DNA from: Stenotrophomonas maltophilia
GTDB taxonomy: Bacteria > Pseudomonadota > Gammaproteobacteria > Xanthomonadales > Xanthomonadaceae
Reading direction: 5' to 3'
Length of the DNA: 64,000 bases
NCBI RefSeq assembly: GCF_025642255.1
Contig: NZ_CP106759.1
Coordinates: 1,081,501 to 1,145,500 of the forward strand
Below, one piece after another: positions 11,633-20,989 of the stretch (the first letter of the stretch is position 1; every line of letters starts with the position of its first letter). A program made the position numbers and the translations under genes. The notes under the pieces are model-generated. The model saw only the letters and a program-made list of their open reading frames with translations. It ran no database searches and was not told the DNA's origin.

Positions 11633-13252
11633 CTACTCGACGTCGCCCGCGTTCTCGCAGGTCCGCTGCCGCGGGCACAGGCGATCCAGCAGTGCCAGTG
11701 TCACCCCGTTGCTCCAGCCGAAGCCATCCTGCAGCGGATACTCGCCGCCACCCCCTCCGCCCGCGGAGCCATCGACCACGTACTTCTCCACCAGCTTGCC
11801 TTGCCGATCGTAGACGGACTGCACGGTGCGCAGGAAGCGCACTCCCAGCTGCCGCGCCAGGCGCTCCTGACCGTAGTGCTGCAGGCCATCGACGGCCACC
11901 CACTGCAGCGGTGCCCACCCGTTCGGCGCGTCCCACTGCTGGCCGCTGACGAGGGTGGTGGTCAGCAGGCCGCCCTCACGCATCAATTGTGCTTCGGCTG
12001 CGTCGGCGCTGCGTCGCGCCTGCTCATCGGTGGCGATCTTCAACCACAACGGATACAGCGCGGCAGCGGTCAGGGCAGGGCGCAGCTGTCCGCTGCGCAG
12101 ATCGTGATCGGCATACCAGCCCTGCGCCGCATCCCACAGCAGGCGATTGATGGCACTGCGTCGGGCCTCGGCCCGGGCCGAGTAGTCGCGGGCCGATGCG
12201 CGGTCGCCGGCCACGCGGCTGGCCCGGGCGATGGTCTGCTCGAGGTGGTACAGCAGACTGTTCAGGTCGACTGGAACGATCGACGTGGTCTGGATGCTGG
12301 ACAGTGCACTGGGGTCGTCCATCCATCGCGAGCTGAAATCCCAGCCGGATTCGGCGCCGGCGCGAAGGTCGCGGTACACCTGCGAGGGTGCCCGCTGCGG
12401 TGCCTGTGCCGCCGTCGCCAGATCGTCCGTCCACGATTCGCTGCGTGGCACCGCGCGAGCATCCCAGTAGCGGTTGAGCAGGTCGCCATTGGGCATGCGC
12501 ACCACGCGCTCGCGTGCCTGGCCGGGCGCAAGGCCATCGGCGCCCCGCATCCAGAAGTCGTGCTCGGTGCGCAGCTGTGTCAGATAGCGGCGGTACGCCT
12601 GATCGCCTTCGTGCGCGGCCAGCAGGGTCACCATCAGACTGAAGAACGGCGGCTGCGAGCGGCTCAGGTAGTAACTGCGGTTGCCGTTGGGAATGTGCCC
12701 GTACTGGTCGAGCTGCCACGCGAAGTTGTCGACCATCGCGCGGACCTGGGGCCAGCGGCCACTGGAGGCCAGTCCCAGCATCGTGAAGTAGCTGTCCCAG
12801 TAATACACCTCGCGGAAGCGCCCACCGGGCACCACATACGCGTGCGGCAGCGGCAGCAGCGAGCCATGGGGATCGACCGCCGTGGACTGCCGGGTCAGCA
12901 CGGGCCACAGGCCTTCGATATGCGCGCGCAGGCTCTGGCCGGCGGGTGAGACGTAGGGCGCAGGTCCATCGGGCAGGTCGAAGGCCCTGTCGACGAAGGC
13001 CTGCAGCGTGTAGCCAGGCTCTCGCTGCGCGCGCTGCCAGTCAGCCAGCAGTGCAGCCGGCGACTGCCGCGGCACAGCATCGGCAAAGGTCTTCTGGTCG
13101 GGGAACAGATGCGCGCGCTGGACCTGCTGGAAAAGCGGTTGCCAGGCCTGGTCCGGTGGCGCAGGGGTCGATGCGGGTGAGCCGGCGCATGCCGCGCCGG
13201 CACTGAGCAACAGAGCCAGTACGCAGACGACCGGGCGGATCGAAGGACGCAT
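11633..13252 (-). CDS. treA: Periplasmic trehalase (GH37)
   Basis: Hydrolyses alpha,alpha-trehalose to two glucose in the periplasm; 539 residues. The signal peptide runs MRPSIRPVVCVLALLLSAG and continues to ACAG. Both GH37 signatures are present: PGGRFREVYYWDSYF and QQWDAPNGWAPLQW, with the glycine-rich GGGGGGEYPLQDGFGW near the C-terminus. ATG 13252 is preferred because GAGG lies upstream; an in-frame GTG is at 13264. It is convergent with the YhhN gene and divergent from nothing close. Confidence 0.93.
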   Translation of the reverse strand: MRPSIRPVVCVLALLLSAGAACAGSPASTPAPPDQAWQPLFQQVQRAHLFPDQKTFADAVPRQSPAALLADWQRAQREPGYTLQAFVDRAFDLPDGPAPYVSPAGQSLRAHIEGLWPVLTRQSTAVDPHGSLLPLPHAYVVPGGRFREVYYWDSYFTMLGLASSGRWPQVRAMVDNFAWQLDQYGHIPNGNRSYYLSRSQPPFFSLMVTLLAAHEGDQAYRRYLTQLRTEHDFWMRGADGLAPGQARERVVRMPNGDLLNRYWDARAVPRSESWTDDLATAAQAPQRAPSQVYRDLRAGAESGWDFSSRWMDDPSALSSIQTTSIVPVDLNSLLYHLEQTIARASRVAGDRASARDYSARAEARRSAINRLLWDAAQGWYADHDLRSGQLRPALTAAALYPLWLKIATDEQARRSADAAEAQLMREGGLLTTTLVSGQQWDAPNGWAPLQWVAVDGLQHYGQERLARQLGVRFLRTVQSVYDRQGKLVEKYVVDGSAGGGGGGEYPLQDGFGWSNGVTLALLDRLCPRQRTCENAGDVE

Positions 13253-13325
13253 GACGTACCTCACGGTGGGCGTGGGCCCACCCTAGCGTGCCGCCCGTGT
13301 CACCCGCGTGTGGATGCCAGCGGCC

Positions 13326-16115
13326 TCAACGGAACTGCAGGGTCAGCAGGAAATAGCGGCCCAGCGGATCATCCAAACCCGGCAACTGTCCGCCGTTGCC
13401 GACCAGATAGTTCACCGGCTGCCGGTCAAGCACGTTGTGCACGTCCAGCGCGGCGATCACCCGCGGCCCCAACCTGCGCGCCATGTGCAGGTTCCAGCGC
13501 AGCTGCCGTGGATTCATGCAATGGTTCATCTCGCGCTGGTCATCGGGGCATTCCGCACCGGGCAGCCAGGCGCGCGTGCGTCCCACCTGGTTGCCGCGCA
13601 ATGCCACGTCCCATGCCGTGTTCTGCCATTGCACGGTGAGGATCGCGGCCATTGCCGGCGTGGCATGGCCGCGAAGATCCACGCTGCCATCCTGCCCTCG
13701 TTCGCGGCGCAGCGCCTGCTGTTTCAGCGCGTCCAGTGAGAAAAGCCACTGGCCGGTGTCATCGGTGTCGACGCGGTATTCGCCGCGCATTACCCAATTG
13801 CGCGACGTCGTGCGGCCGATGTTGTCGAATGACAGGCGAAGACTGCTCAGCCGCCCTTCGTCATCCAGCTCCCACGTGCTGCGGTTCCATGCCGCGTCGG
13901 TGGGCCGCAGGGCAAGGATCTCGTTGCGCAGCTCGACGATGTTGTGGGTCAGTGACAGCGAGAACACGTCGTTGGGCGTCCACGTGGCTGCCAGCGAATG
14001 GCTGCGTGAACGCTCCGCCTTCAGCGCGTCGTTCTCGGCGACCTCCACGTTGACCAGGCAGCTGCCGTCGATCGCGGGCTGTGCGCAGGGCGGCAGGCCC
14101 GGCGAGGCCGGCAGCGCGACCAGGCCGAAGTAGCCAGGGGGGCGTCGCTGCTCGAACAGGCTGGGCGCACGGTAGCCTTGTCCGCTGGTCAGCAGGAACG
14201 ACCAGTGGGGCGTTGGACTCCAACGCAGTCCCGCGCGTGGCGAGAACGCCAGGTAATCGCCATCGCGGTCCCAGCGTGCGGCCACGTCCATGCGCAGCGA
14301 GCGGCTGAGCGGCAGGCCGACCTCGGCATAGGTGGCTCCGCTGCGACGTGACAGGCGTCGCTGCTGCTGGGGCAGGCCCAGTGCCAGATCGCCCTGGATC
14401 AACAACGGATCGGGTAACGAGGCCCATGCTTCGTAGCGCAGATCGACGCCGGTGGCCAGCTGGGCCGGCCCTCCAGGCAACTGCATCAGTTGCCGCTGCA
14501 TGCCCCACCAGCCCTGCCACTGGTCAGTGCGTCCACGATTGCGGATCGACGGGAACAGCTGTTGCGCTTTGTCCGCACGCAGCGAGGTAAAGCCGGGAAG
14601 GTAGTCCAGTGTCTCGGCGGCGTGCAGCAGCGGTTCGGTGCGCACGGTGCCCGGCGTGACCAGGGTGACCTGGCTGCGTTGCGCGCTGATGCCCGCATCC
14701 CAGCTGCGTGACTGCTGCTCGCGACCGATACCCAGGGTGATGTCGGCATCGCTGGCGCGCACGTGCGGGCGCACGCTTCCGGCCTCGCGCAGCACGCTGT
14801 TGAACGTGATGCCGTACAGGCCGATGGCAACGGCGGTCGGCCCCAGGTCGAAACGCTGCCGATTGTGACTGCCACGTGCTTCCAGATAGGCGTAGCGTCC
14901 TTCGCCACGCTCGTGCCGGTAACGCAGGTAGGCCGAGGCAGTATCCGACGCGGGCTGCAGCGAGCGCGGCCGCGCGCTGTCGAACCAGCAGCCATCCTCA
15001 CGCTGCATCAAGGGACCTTCGCAGAGTTCGGCGGGGATGTACGCGCCGTCGTAGAACGCGCCGATCGGATACAACGACGTTTCCGCATGCCACGCACGGC
15101 GATCGCCGGCCACGTGCTCGATGCGATGCAGGTCCAGGCCGGCGAACCAGCGGTCCCCACCTTCGCGTACGCCGCCGTTGGCGATCTGCAGGCGATTCTG
15201 CTGCGCGTCGCCGCGGCTGCTGATGCCCGATTGCACCGTCGCCTCCGGGCCTTCGGCCTGTTCGCGCAGGATGATGTTGACCACGCCGGACATCGCGTCG
15301 GCACCATAGATGGCCGACGCGCCTCCGCGCACCAGCTCGATGCGTTCGATGAAACTCAGGGGAATGCCGCCCAGATCGGTGAGCCCGCCCTGTTCCAGCG
15401 ACACCATCGGATAGCGTGGCAGCCGCCGGCCGTTGACCAGGAACAGGGTCGCACGCGGCCCCATGCCATCCAGGCTGGTGGTGGCTGCAGCGCCCACCGG
15501 CAGATACTGCGAATCGCCGCCGCGCGACGTGGTCATCGCCGGGTGGCCGTTCATGCCGGGAAGGTGTCGCAACAGGTCGAACAGGCTGCCGTAACCACTG
15601 CGCAGGATGTCTTCGCGATCGATGATCGTCATCGGCAGCGTCGTCTGCACGGAGGTGCGCGGCAGGCGGCTGCCGGTGACGTGTACCGGTGCCAGTTCCA
15701 CCTGCGCGGGGGCCAGTGCGACGGGCGGCGGCGGCTTGGGCGACGTCACGGCCGGGGCACGTGCAGGGGGCGCGGCAGAAGCAGCGACGCGGCGGATGAC
15801 GAACGCCCCCGAGGGCGTGCGCAGGATGTTCACCGGCATCCCGGAGACCAGCTGCTTGAGAGCGATCGCCGGTGCCTGTCGGCCGTCGGCGCCGGGGGTG
15901 TGCAGGCCCGTCAGCTCGCGGGCGTCGAATACCAGGGCGATGCCGCTCTGGCGTGCCCATTGCTGCAGTGCCGGTGCCAGCGGGCCGGGTGCGATGTGGT
16001 AGTCGACATTGGCGGGTTGCTGGCCGGCGTGGGCCGGCGCGGCGCTGGCAGCGCCGAACATGACCCACAGCAGCCCCCGGAGCAGCCCCCACTGCAGCGC
16101 GCCCGGTCCTGCCAT
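13326..16115 (-). CDS. STN-domain TonB-dependent outer-membrane receptor
   Basis: Outer-membrane transducer/transporter of 929 residues. A signal peptide ending AAPAHA is followed by an STN (secretin/TonB short N-terminal) domain at about residues 35-110 (YHIAPGPLAPALQQWARQSG), then a plug (TTLPMTIIDREDILRSG) and a 22-strand barrel ending RYFLLTLQFR. An STN domain implies signalling to the FecR-like protein encoded just upstream. ATG 16115 has GAGGAG upstream. The substrate cannot be read; iron chelates or oligosaccharides are both possible. A longer open frame to 16190 overlaps fecR and is not favoured. Confidence 0.88.
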   Translation of the reverse strand: MAGPGALQWGLLRGLLWVMFGAASAAPAHAGQQPANVDYHIAPGPLAPALQQWARQSGIALVFDARELTGLHTPGADGRQAPAIALKQLVSGMPVNILRTPSGAFVIRRVAASAAPPARAPAVTSPKPPPPVALAPAQVELAPVHVTGSRLPRTSVQTTLPMTIIDREDILRSGYGSLFDLLRHLPGMNGHPAMTTSRGGDSQYLPVGAAATTSLDGMGPRATLFLVNGRRLPRYPMVSLEQGGLTDLGGIPLSFIERIELVRGGASAIYGADAMSGVVNIILREQAEGPEATVQSGISSRGDAQQNRLQIANGGVREGGDRWFAGLDLHRIEHVAGDRRAWHAETSLYPIGAFYDGAYIPAELCEGPLMQREDGCWFDSARPRSLQPASDTASAYLRYRHERGEGRYAYLEARGSHNRQRFDLGPTAVAIGLYGITFNSVLREAGSVRPHVRASDADITLGIGREQQSRSWDAGISAQRSQVTLVTPGTVRTEPLLHAAETLDYLPGFTSLRADKAQQLFPSIRNRGRTDQWQGWWGMQRQLMQLPGGPAQLATGVDLRYEAWASLPDPLLIQGDLALGLPQQQRRLSRRSGATYAEVGLPLSRSLRMDVAARWDRDGDYLAFSPRAGLRWSPTPHWSFLLTSGQGYRAPSLFEQRRPPGYFGLVALPASPGLPPCAQPAIDGSCLVNVEVAENDALKAERSRSHSLAATWTPNDVFSLSLTHNIVELRNEILALRPTDAAWNRSTWELDDEGRLSSLRLSFDNIGRTTSRNWVMRGEYRVDTDDTGQWLFSLDALKQQALRRERGQDGSVDLRGHATPAMAAILTVQWQNTAWDVALRGNQVGRTRAWLPGAECPDDQREMNHCMNPRQLRWNLHMARRLGPRVIAALDVHNVLDRQPVNYLVGNGGQLPGLDDPLGRYFLLTLQFR

Positions 16116-16129
16116 CACCGCCTTTCTCC

Positions 16130-17098
16130 TCAGTAGGTACGCCGCAGTTCCAGCGCGCCATCCGGACGCGCCTGGCCGGCAACCGACCATCCCAGCTCCA
16201 GCGCAGACAGCAGTTCCTCTGCGTCGCCTGCACGGAAGGTGCCGCTGACCGCAAGATTGGCGATCTCCGGATCGGCGATCACCATCTGCGTGCGGCCGTA
16301 GCGGTTCATGCGTTCGACCACGGTCGCCAGGGGAGTGGCATCGAACACCAGCCGTCCCTGCAGCCAGGCCTCAGCCGCTTCGGTCGAGGCGAGCGCAGGG
16401 CCCGGCTGGATCCGCCCGGAGGGCAGTACCTGCAGCTGCTGGCCCGGGGCCAGCGTGTGCTGCGCGCTGCCGCTGGTGACCTCCACTGCGCCTTCCAGCA
16501 GGGCGACCTCGACATGGCCGTCGCGCAGGCGCTCCACCTGGAAGGTGGTTCCGATATCGCGGATCGAACTGTTGCCTGCCTGCACGCGCAGGGCCTTGCG
16601 CGACGGTGCCACCTGCAGTTGCAGCCGACCCTGCTCCAGGACCAGTTCCCGATGGCGCCAGCCCATGCGCACGGTCATCGTGGTCCCTGCGTCCAGGATG
16701 GCGGAACTGCCATCGGCCAGCGTCTGTTGGCGGGGAGCAAGGCTGTCGTTGGCATAGATGCGGGGCGTGGGATTGCCATCGGTGGCGACCATCCAGCCCA
16801 TGCCGATGGCCAGACAGAGCGCCGCCGCAGCAGCGACGCCGGGCAGCCAGCGGCGCCGGGCCGGATGCGCGGCGCGCGCCGCCGCCGTGCGCAGCCAGGG
16901 ATCCTGGGCCAGGCCCGCACTCTGCTGATAGAGCGTTTCGGCCTGTACCCACGCCTTGACGTGGCGGGTGTCCTCCGCCAGCCAGTCTTCGAAGCGCTCG
17001 CGTTCCTCGGGCGTGCAGTCGTGTGCCTCCAGGCGCGCCACCCAGGCGCTGGCGCGCTCGAACACTCCCGCCTCTTCCGTGTGCCGGGTGCTGATCAT
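16130..17098 (-). CDS. FecR-like anti-sigma / sigma regulator
   Basis: Inner-membrane regulator of an ECF sigma factor; 322 residues. An N-terminal cytoplasmic DUF4880-type segment holds FEDWLAEDTRHVKAW (about 37-50). One transmembrane helix lies near residues 84-104. A periplasmic FecR domain contains TLADGSSAILDAGTTM and FQVERLRDGHVEVALLEGAV, and a C-terminal STN-like end follows. Its start overlaps the sigma stop by ATGA, and its stop lies 14 bp before the receptor start. The three genes form one surface-signalling cassette. Confidence 0.88.
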   Translation of the reverse strand: MISTRHTEEAGVFERASAWVARLEAHDCTPEERERFEDWLAEDTRHVKAWVQAETLYQQSAGLAQDPWLRTAAARAAHPARRRWLPGVAAAAALCLAIGMGWMVATDGNPTPRIYANDSLAPRQQTLADGSSAILDAGTTMTVRMGWRHRELVLEQGRLQLQVAPSRKALRVQAGNSSIRDIGTTFQVERLRDGHVEVALLEGAVEVTSGSAQHTLAPGQQLQVLPSGRIQPGPALASTEAAEAWLQGRLVFDATPLATVVERMNRYGRTQMVIADPEIANLAVSGTFRAGDAEELLSALELGWSVAGQARPDGALELRRTY

Positions 17099-17574
17099 TC
17101 GTTGTCCCTGTCGTTGTGCAGCGGGTGTGGCCCCAGCTCCTGGCGCAGGCCCTGCAGTGCACGGGCGATGTGTTTTTCCACGGTCTTGGCGGTGATGCCA
17201 CAGTGCTGCGCGATCTGCGTGTAGCTCATCCCGGTGATCCGGTTGAGCAGGTACACCTCGCGCGCGCGCTCCGGCAGTTTGAACAGGGCCTGCCGGAGCA
17301 GGGCGAGCATCTGCCCGGATTCGGCCTGGCGCAGCGGGTCGGCTGACGTGCTGGAGGGCTCGTCGCTGCCATCGCGCTCGGCCAGCGACAGATGCGGTCT
17401 CGCCTGCGGCGAGCGGCCGCGGTCTGCCAGGCGGTTGCGGGCGATACGATACAGCAGCAGGCGCAGTTCCTCGGTGCCGTGCGCGCGATAGCGGATCAAC
17501 CGTTCCATGCAGTCCTGGGCGATGTCCTCCGCATCCTCCGGGCCCACCCCACGGGTACGCAGGAAAGTGCACAA
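17095..17574 (-). CDS. FecI-like ECF sigma factor, start uncertain
   Basis: RNA polymerase sigma factor expected to drive the TonB receptor; 159 residues from TTG 17574. Region 2 is visible (PEDAEDIAQDCMERLIRYR), and region 4 carries the helix-turn-helix (MSYTQIAQHCGITAKTVEKH). The TTG start cuts region 2.1. The frame stays open to 17700 and reads DAFITFVREERAPLCTFL just upstream, so the true protein is longer, but no ATG or GTG lies in that frame. A GTG at 17704 would be in frame if the C9 tract at 17690-17698 were one base shorter, giving about 202 residues. See findings. Confidence 0.8.
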   Translation of the reverse strand: MCTFLRTRGVGPEDAEDIAQDCMERLIRYRAHGTEELRLLLYRIARNRLADRGRSPQARPHLSLAERDGSDEPSSTSADPLRQAESGQMLALLRQALFKLPERAREVYLLNRITGMSYTQIAQHCGITAKTVEKHIARALQGLRQELGPHPLHNDRDNE

Positions 17575-17689
17575 CGGCGCGCGCTCTTCCCTTACGAACG
17601 TGATGAAGGCGTCCGGAGGCCCAGGCGGATCCGGTGCGCGATGGATCAGGGGGGACGAAGCGGACAGGGCTGGCCTCGGGCAACGATGA

Positions 17690-17698
17690 GGGGGGGGG
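17690..17698 (-). repeat. C9 homopolymer at the 5' end of the sigma gene
   Basis: Nine consecutive C on the minus strand, directly after a GTG at 17702-17704. It separates that GTG from the ECF sigma reading frame by one base. Confidence 0.8.
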
Positions 17699-18005
17699 CG
17701 TCACCGAGTTTTACGCGACGATGACCGGATGGGGAAGAGCCGCCGGCCTGCACGTGTCGATCATGAATTCGTTCACCTTTCACTCGGATGGCCACTGGGG
17801 GTGTTACCGCCCTTTCTGCGTTTTTAACTTTGCCGGAGGCTGTATTTCTCCTGTAAAAGCGTTCAAGAGCGCTAACTCAGCCACAGTTTTGACTGCCAAC
17901 TTGATCTGAATCCGTTCATTATTTTCCATGGCATGCAGCGGGGGAGGGCCTCCCGCTCTGACGTTTAGCTTCCCGTCCGCGTGTTGCGGGGGGAGAGAGA
18001 ACGGT

Positions 18006-20891
18006 ATGAAGCAGTCCAAGTTGAGTCTGGCCCTGGCCGGCCTGATTGGTGTTGGCGTCATGGTCAAGGCTGATGACGCCATGGCAATGAACTATCACGT
18101 GCAGGGAGACCGCATCTTCCTCAGCGGTGGCGTCACCTTCGCCGACGTCGTTTCGCTGCCGGCGCTGCTGGCCAAGGCGCAGGCCGAGGGGCGGCCGATC
18201 CGGGAGGTGGTGCTGCGTACCTCCAACGGTGGCGCGCTGATCGCCGGCGAGTGGCTGCAGGGGGTGATCCGCACGTCCGGCCTGAACACCATCGTATCGG
18301 GCCACTGCATCTCGTCCTGCTCGATCATGCAGTCCGGGGGCGTGGAGCGCTATCTTGCCGGCGATCTGCCGATTGTCGATTCGGTGGAGATCCATGCGGC
18401 CAACAACGGCAGCAATGTGATCTACGAGCCGTCGCCGCGCATGACCCAGATCTACACCGGCAACTATGGCGGCGGCATGGATGCTGGGCTGCTGCACAAG
18501 GCGATGTACGAAGTGGTCAAGCCCAACGGCCTGCTGGTGTTCCGCGATCCTGCGCGCACCCCCGGTACGTCGGTCACGTTCGATCCGGATGGCAGCGGCA
18601 GCGCGCTGGAGTCGTTCCCTGGGCAGGACATTCACAGCAACCGGATCATCACCGCAACCGGCTATCGTGATCCGGGCGATAAGTTGAATGTCACTGCGGA
18701 CGTCACCGGTGACATCAATCCGGGCTACCTGCGGTCGGGACGCCAGCTGCAGACCTTCGTCGATGATGACTTCGCGCGCTGGAGCACCGACCGGCCGTCG
18801 GCGTACTTTTCCTACGCACTGACCATCTACAACCTTTCCAGCACGGGTCCGCAGGGCATCGGCGCTGGTTCGGTGCAGGATTATCTGAGCGATCCCGGCG
18901 TGCAGGCCCTGCTGCTGTCCAAGCTTCGGCTGGGCGATCTGGACGCGTCCACGCTGGACGATTCGATGGGCGTGATCCGGATTGCCAATGGCGCTGTCTG
19001 GCGCTCGTCCGCAACCACCGGTGCGGACTTCATGCTGGTCGACAATGGCACCATCGCCCTGGAAGGTGGCGCCCTGCGTGCCCCGGAAGTGCGTGTGCTC
19101 GGTGCGGGCATGCTGGTCGGCCACGGCGACGTGGCGGGCACCGCGATGGACAGCACTGCATTGCTGGGTGGCACCGGCCCGTCCTGGCGCGAGGATGGCT
19201 TCAACCGCCTGCGCGTGTTCGGCACGCTGATGCCGCGCGGAGGTGATCTGGTCACCCATGGCTACGTCAACATCATGCCCGGCGGCAAAGTGCTGTTCGA
19301 CGTGACCGAGAGCGGCGGCAGTGCCGGTGGTCGCGTGCGCGTGGGTAATTTCTTCGACCCGTCCACCAACAAAGTGCTCGATGGCGCGCTGGTGATCTCC
19401 AAGGGCGCCTTCCTTGAACTGAACGTGGCGCAGGGCTATTACAGCAAGGACTTCCGTCGCGATCTGGTTGAAGGCCCGATCTACCAGGATGGCTTCCAGG
19501 AGGTCGTGCGGCTGGGCGACACTGGCTACCGCGCCAGCATCAGCGGCGGTGAGGTGTTCCGTCCGCGCCACAACTCGCTGTTGAGTTTCAATGTCAGGCA
19601 GACGGCCGACGGTCTGTGGCTGACCGCCAACCCGGGCTTCGACCAGTGGGATCTGTTCGCCAACGGCCCGTCCGGTGATGACCTGGGGCGTGTGCTGGGA
19701 GCTGCATCCGATCGCCAGGACAGTGGCCTGAAGCCGCTGCTGGGCGCATTGCAGTTTGCCGACCGCGACGTGGTCGCGCAGCAGGCCGGTGCGCTGCGTG
19801 GCGATGCGCATGCCACCCTGCGCCTGGCTGACAACGCCCTGCTGGGCAGCATCGGCAACGTGGTCCAGCAGCATCAGGCGGCGATGCGCAGTGCCGGCGG
19901 CGATGCCGATGGCCTGGCCGCGCAGGTCGCGCAGTCGATGTCGGCACAGCCGGGCATGCGCCATGGCACCCTGTTCAACCAGCTGGCAATGCATCTGGTC
20001 GAGCCGACGGCAGCAGGTGCGGGGGCCAGCGGTGATGGCCAGCGTGGCCACGGTCTGTGGGCACGTGGCTTCGCCAGCCATGGCCGCATCGATGCCGATG
20101 CCGGCGTGGCCGGGATGAGCCATACCGTGGGCGGCATCGTGGTCGGTGCCGATGCGCGCCTGGCCGATGACCGTGTCGGCCTGGGCGTGAGCGTGGCGGC
20201 CGCGGACATGTCGACCAAGGCCCGTGGCGCCTCCCGCTTCACCGGCGACGTGCGTGCGCTGGATGTGGGCGGTTATCTGGACGCGATCTACGCGCGCGGT
20301 TATCTGTCCGCGGCGGTGCGCTACACCGACCTGCGCCACGACACCCGGCGCAGCATCGCCGGCATCGAGGGCCTGCAGGATCCGCTGCGTGCGAAGTACA
20401 GCAACGATGCGATCTCTGCGCGGGTGGAACATGCGTTCTCCTTCACCCGCGGCAAGGGCGTGGTGATCCAGCCGCTGCTGCCGGTGGTGGACTACGCGCG
20501 CACCTCCGCGACGCGGTTCAACGAAGGGCAGGGCGTGGCGGCGCTGGCCGGGCGTGGCGGCAGCCTGGAGAGCATCCGGGTCGGTGCGGGCCTGCAGCTG
20601 TTCAAGACCTTCGAGGGCAACAACGGCGAGCGCATCACCCCGCGGGCGCGGGTGGTGTGGCAGAAGGAGCTGGGGGATACGCAGGCCCGCTACAGCACCG
20701 GCTTTGCGGCGGCGCCGGATCTGGTGTTCGGCAGCAACAGCCAGACGGTGGGCGAACAGGTGCTGAGCTGGAACCTGGGTGTGACCAGCCGGGCCAGCGA
20801 GCGCCTGTCGGTGATGGTCGACTATGTGGGCGAGCGCCGCGACGGCCAGCTGCAGAATGGTGTGCAGCTGGGCCTGGGTTACCGGTTCTGA
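18006..20891 (+). CDS. Autotransporter with ClpP-like passenger (copy 1)
   Basis: Type V secreted protein of 961 residues. ATG 18006 opens a signal peptide MKQSKLSLALAGLIGVGVMV ending near DAMA. Residues 30-135 resemble the ClpP/crotonase-like fold of COG3904 proteins. RTSNGG (71-76) corresponds to the SPGG-type loop, C101-x-S103-S-C105 to the nucleophile elbow and EIH130 to the catalytic His position. A beta-rich middle follows, then an autotransporter barrel (about 700-961) ending in GLGYRF. The last 1156 bp are nearly identical to copy 2. It is divergent from the sigma/FecR/receptor cassette. Protease activity is inference only. Confidence 0.8.
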   Translation: MKQSKLSLALAGLIGVGVMVKADDAMAMNYHVQGDRIFLSGGVTFADVVSLPALLAKAQAEGRPIREVVLRTSNGGALIAGEWLQGVIRTSGLNTIVSGHCISSCSIMQSGGVERYLAGDLPIVDSVEIHAANNGSNVIYEPSPRMTQIYTGNYGGGMDAGLLHKAMYEVVKPNGLLVFRDPARTPGTSVTFDPDGSGSALESFPGQDIHSNRIITATGYRDPGDKLNVTADVTGDINPGYLRSGRQLQTFVDDDFARWSTDRPSAYFSYALTIYNLSSTGPQGIGAGSVQDYLSDPGVQALLLSKLRLGDLDASTLDDSMGVIRIANGAVWRSSATTGADFMLVDNGTIALEGGALRAPEVRVLGAGMLVGHGDVAGTAMDSTALLGGTGPSWREDGFNRLRVFGTLMPRGGDLVTHGYVNIMPGGKVLFDVTESGGSAGGRVRVGNFFDPSTNKVLDGALVISKGAFLELNVAQGYYSKDFRRDLVEGPIYQDGFQEVVRLGDTGYRASISGGEVFRPRHNSLLSFNVRQTADGLWLTANPGFDQWDLFANGPSGDDLGRVLGAASDRQDSGLKPLLGALQFADRDVVAQQAGALRGDAHATLRLADNALLGSIGNVVQQHQAAMRSAGGDADGLAAQVAQSMSAQPGMRHGTLFNQLAMHLVEPTAAGAGASGDGQRGHGLWARGFASHGRIDADAGVAGMSHTVGGIVVGADARLADDRVGLGVSVAAADMSTKARGASRFTGDVRALDVGGYLDAIYARGYLSAAVRYTDLRHDTRRSIAGIEGLQDPLRAKYSNDAISARVEHAFSFTRGKGVVIQPLLPVVDYARTSATRFNEGQGVAALAGRGGSLESIRVGAGLQLFKTFEGNNGERITPRARVVWQKELGDTQARYSTGFAAAPDLVFGSNSQTVGEQVLSWNLGVTSRASERLSVMVDYVGERRDGQLQNGVQLGLGYRF

Positions 20892-20989
20892 GTGGCCGGC
20901 GGCACCGGCGATGCCCGCATCGCCGGTGCCATCCCAGGACGCACGCTGCTGCGGTATGGTTCGGCATGGAATTCCACCCAGGCCCCTCC

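Noticed and set aside
14763..16136. 457-codon plus-strand frame
   Set aside because: Antisense to the TonB receptor, whose plug and STN motifs are clear on the minus strand.
16130..17704. 524-codon minus-strand protein including FecR
   Set aside because: The part before 17098 overlaps the sigma gene in another frame and has no domain; FecR starts at 17098.
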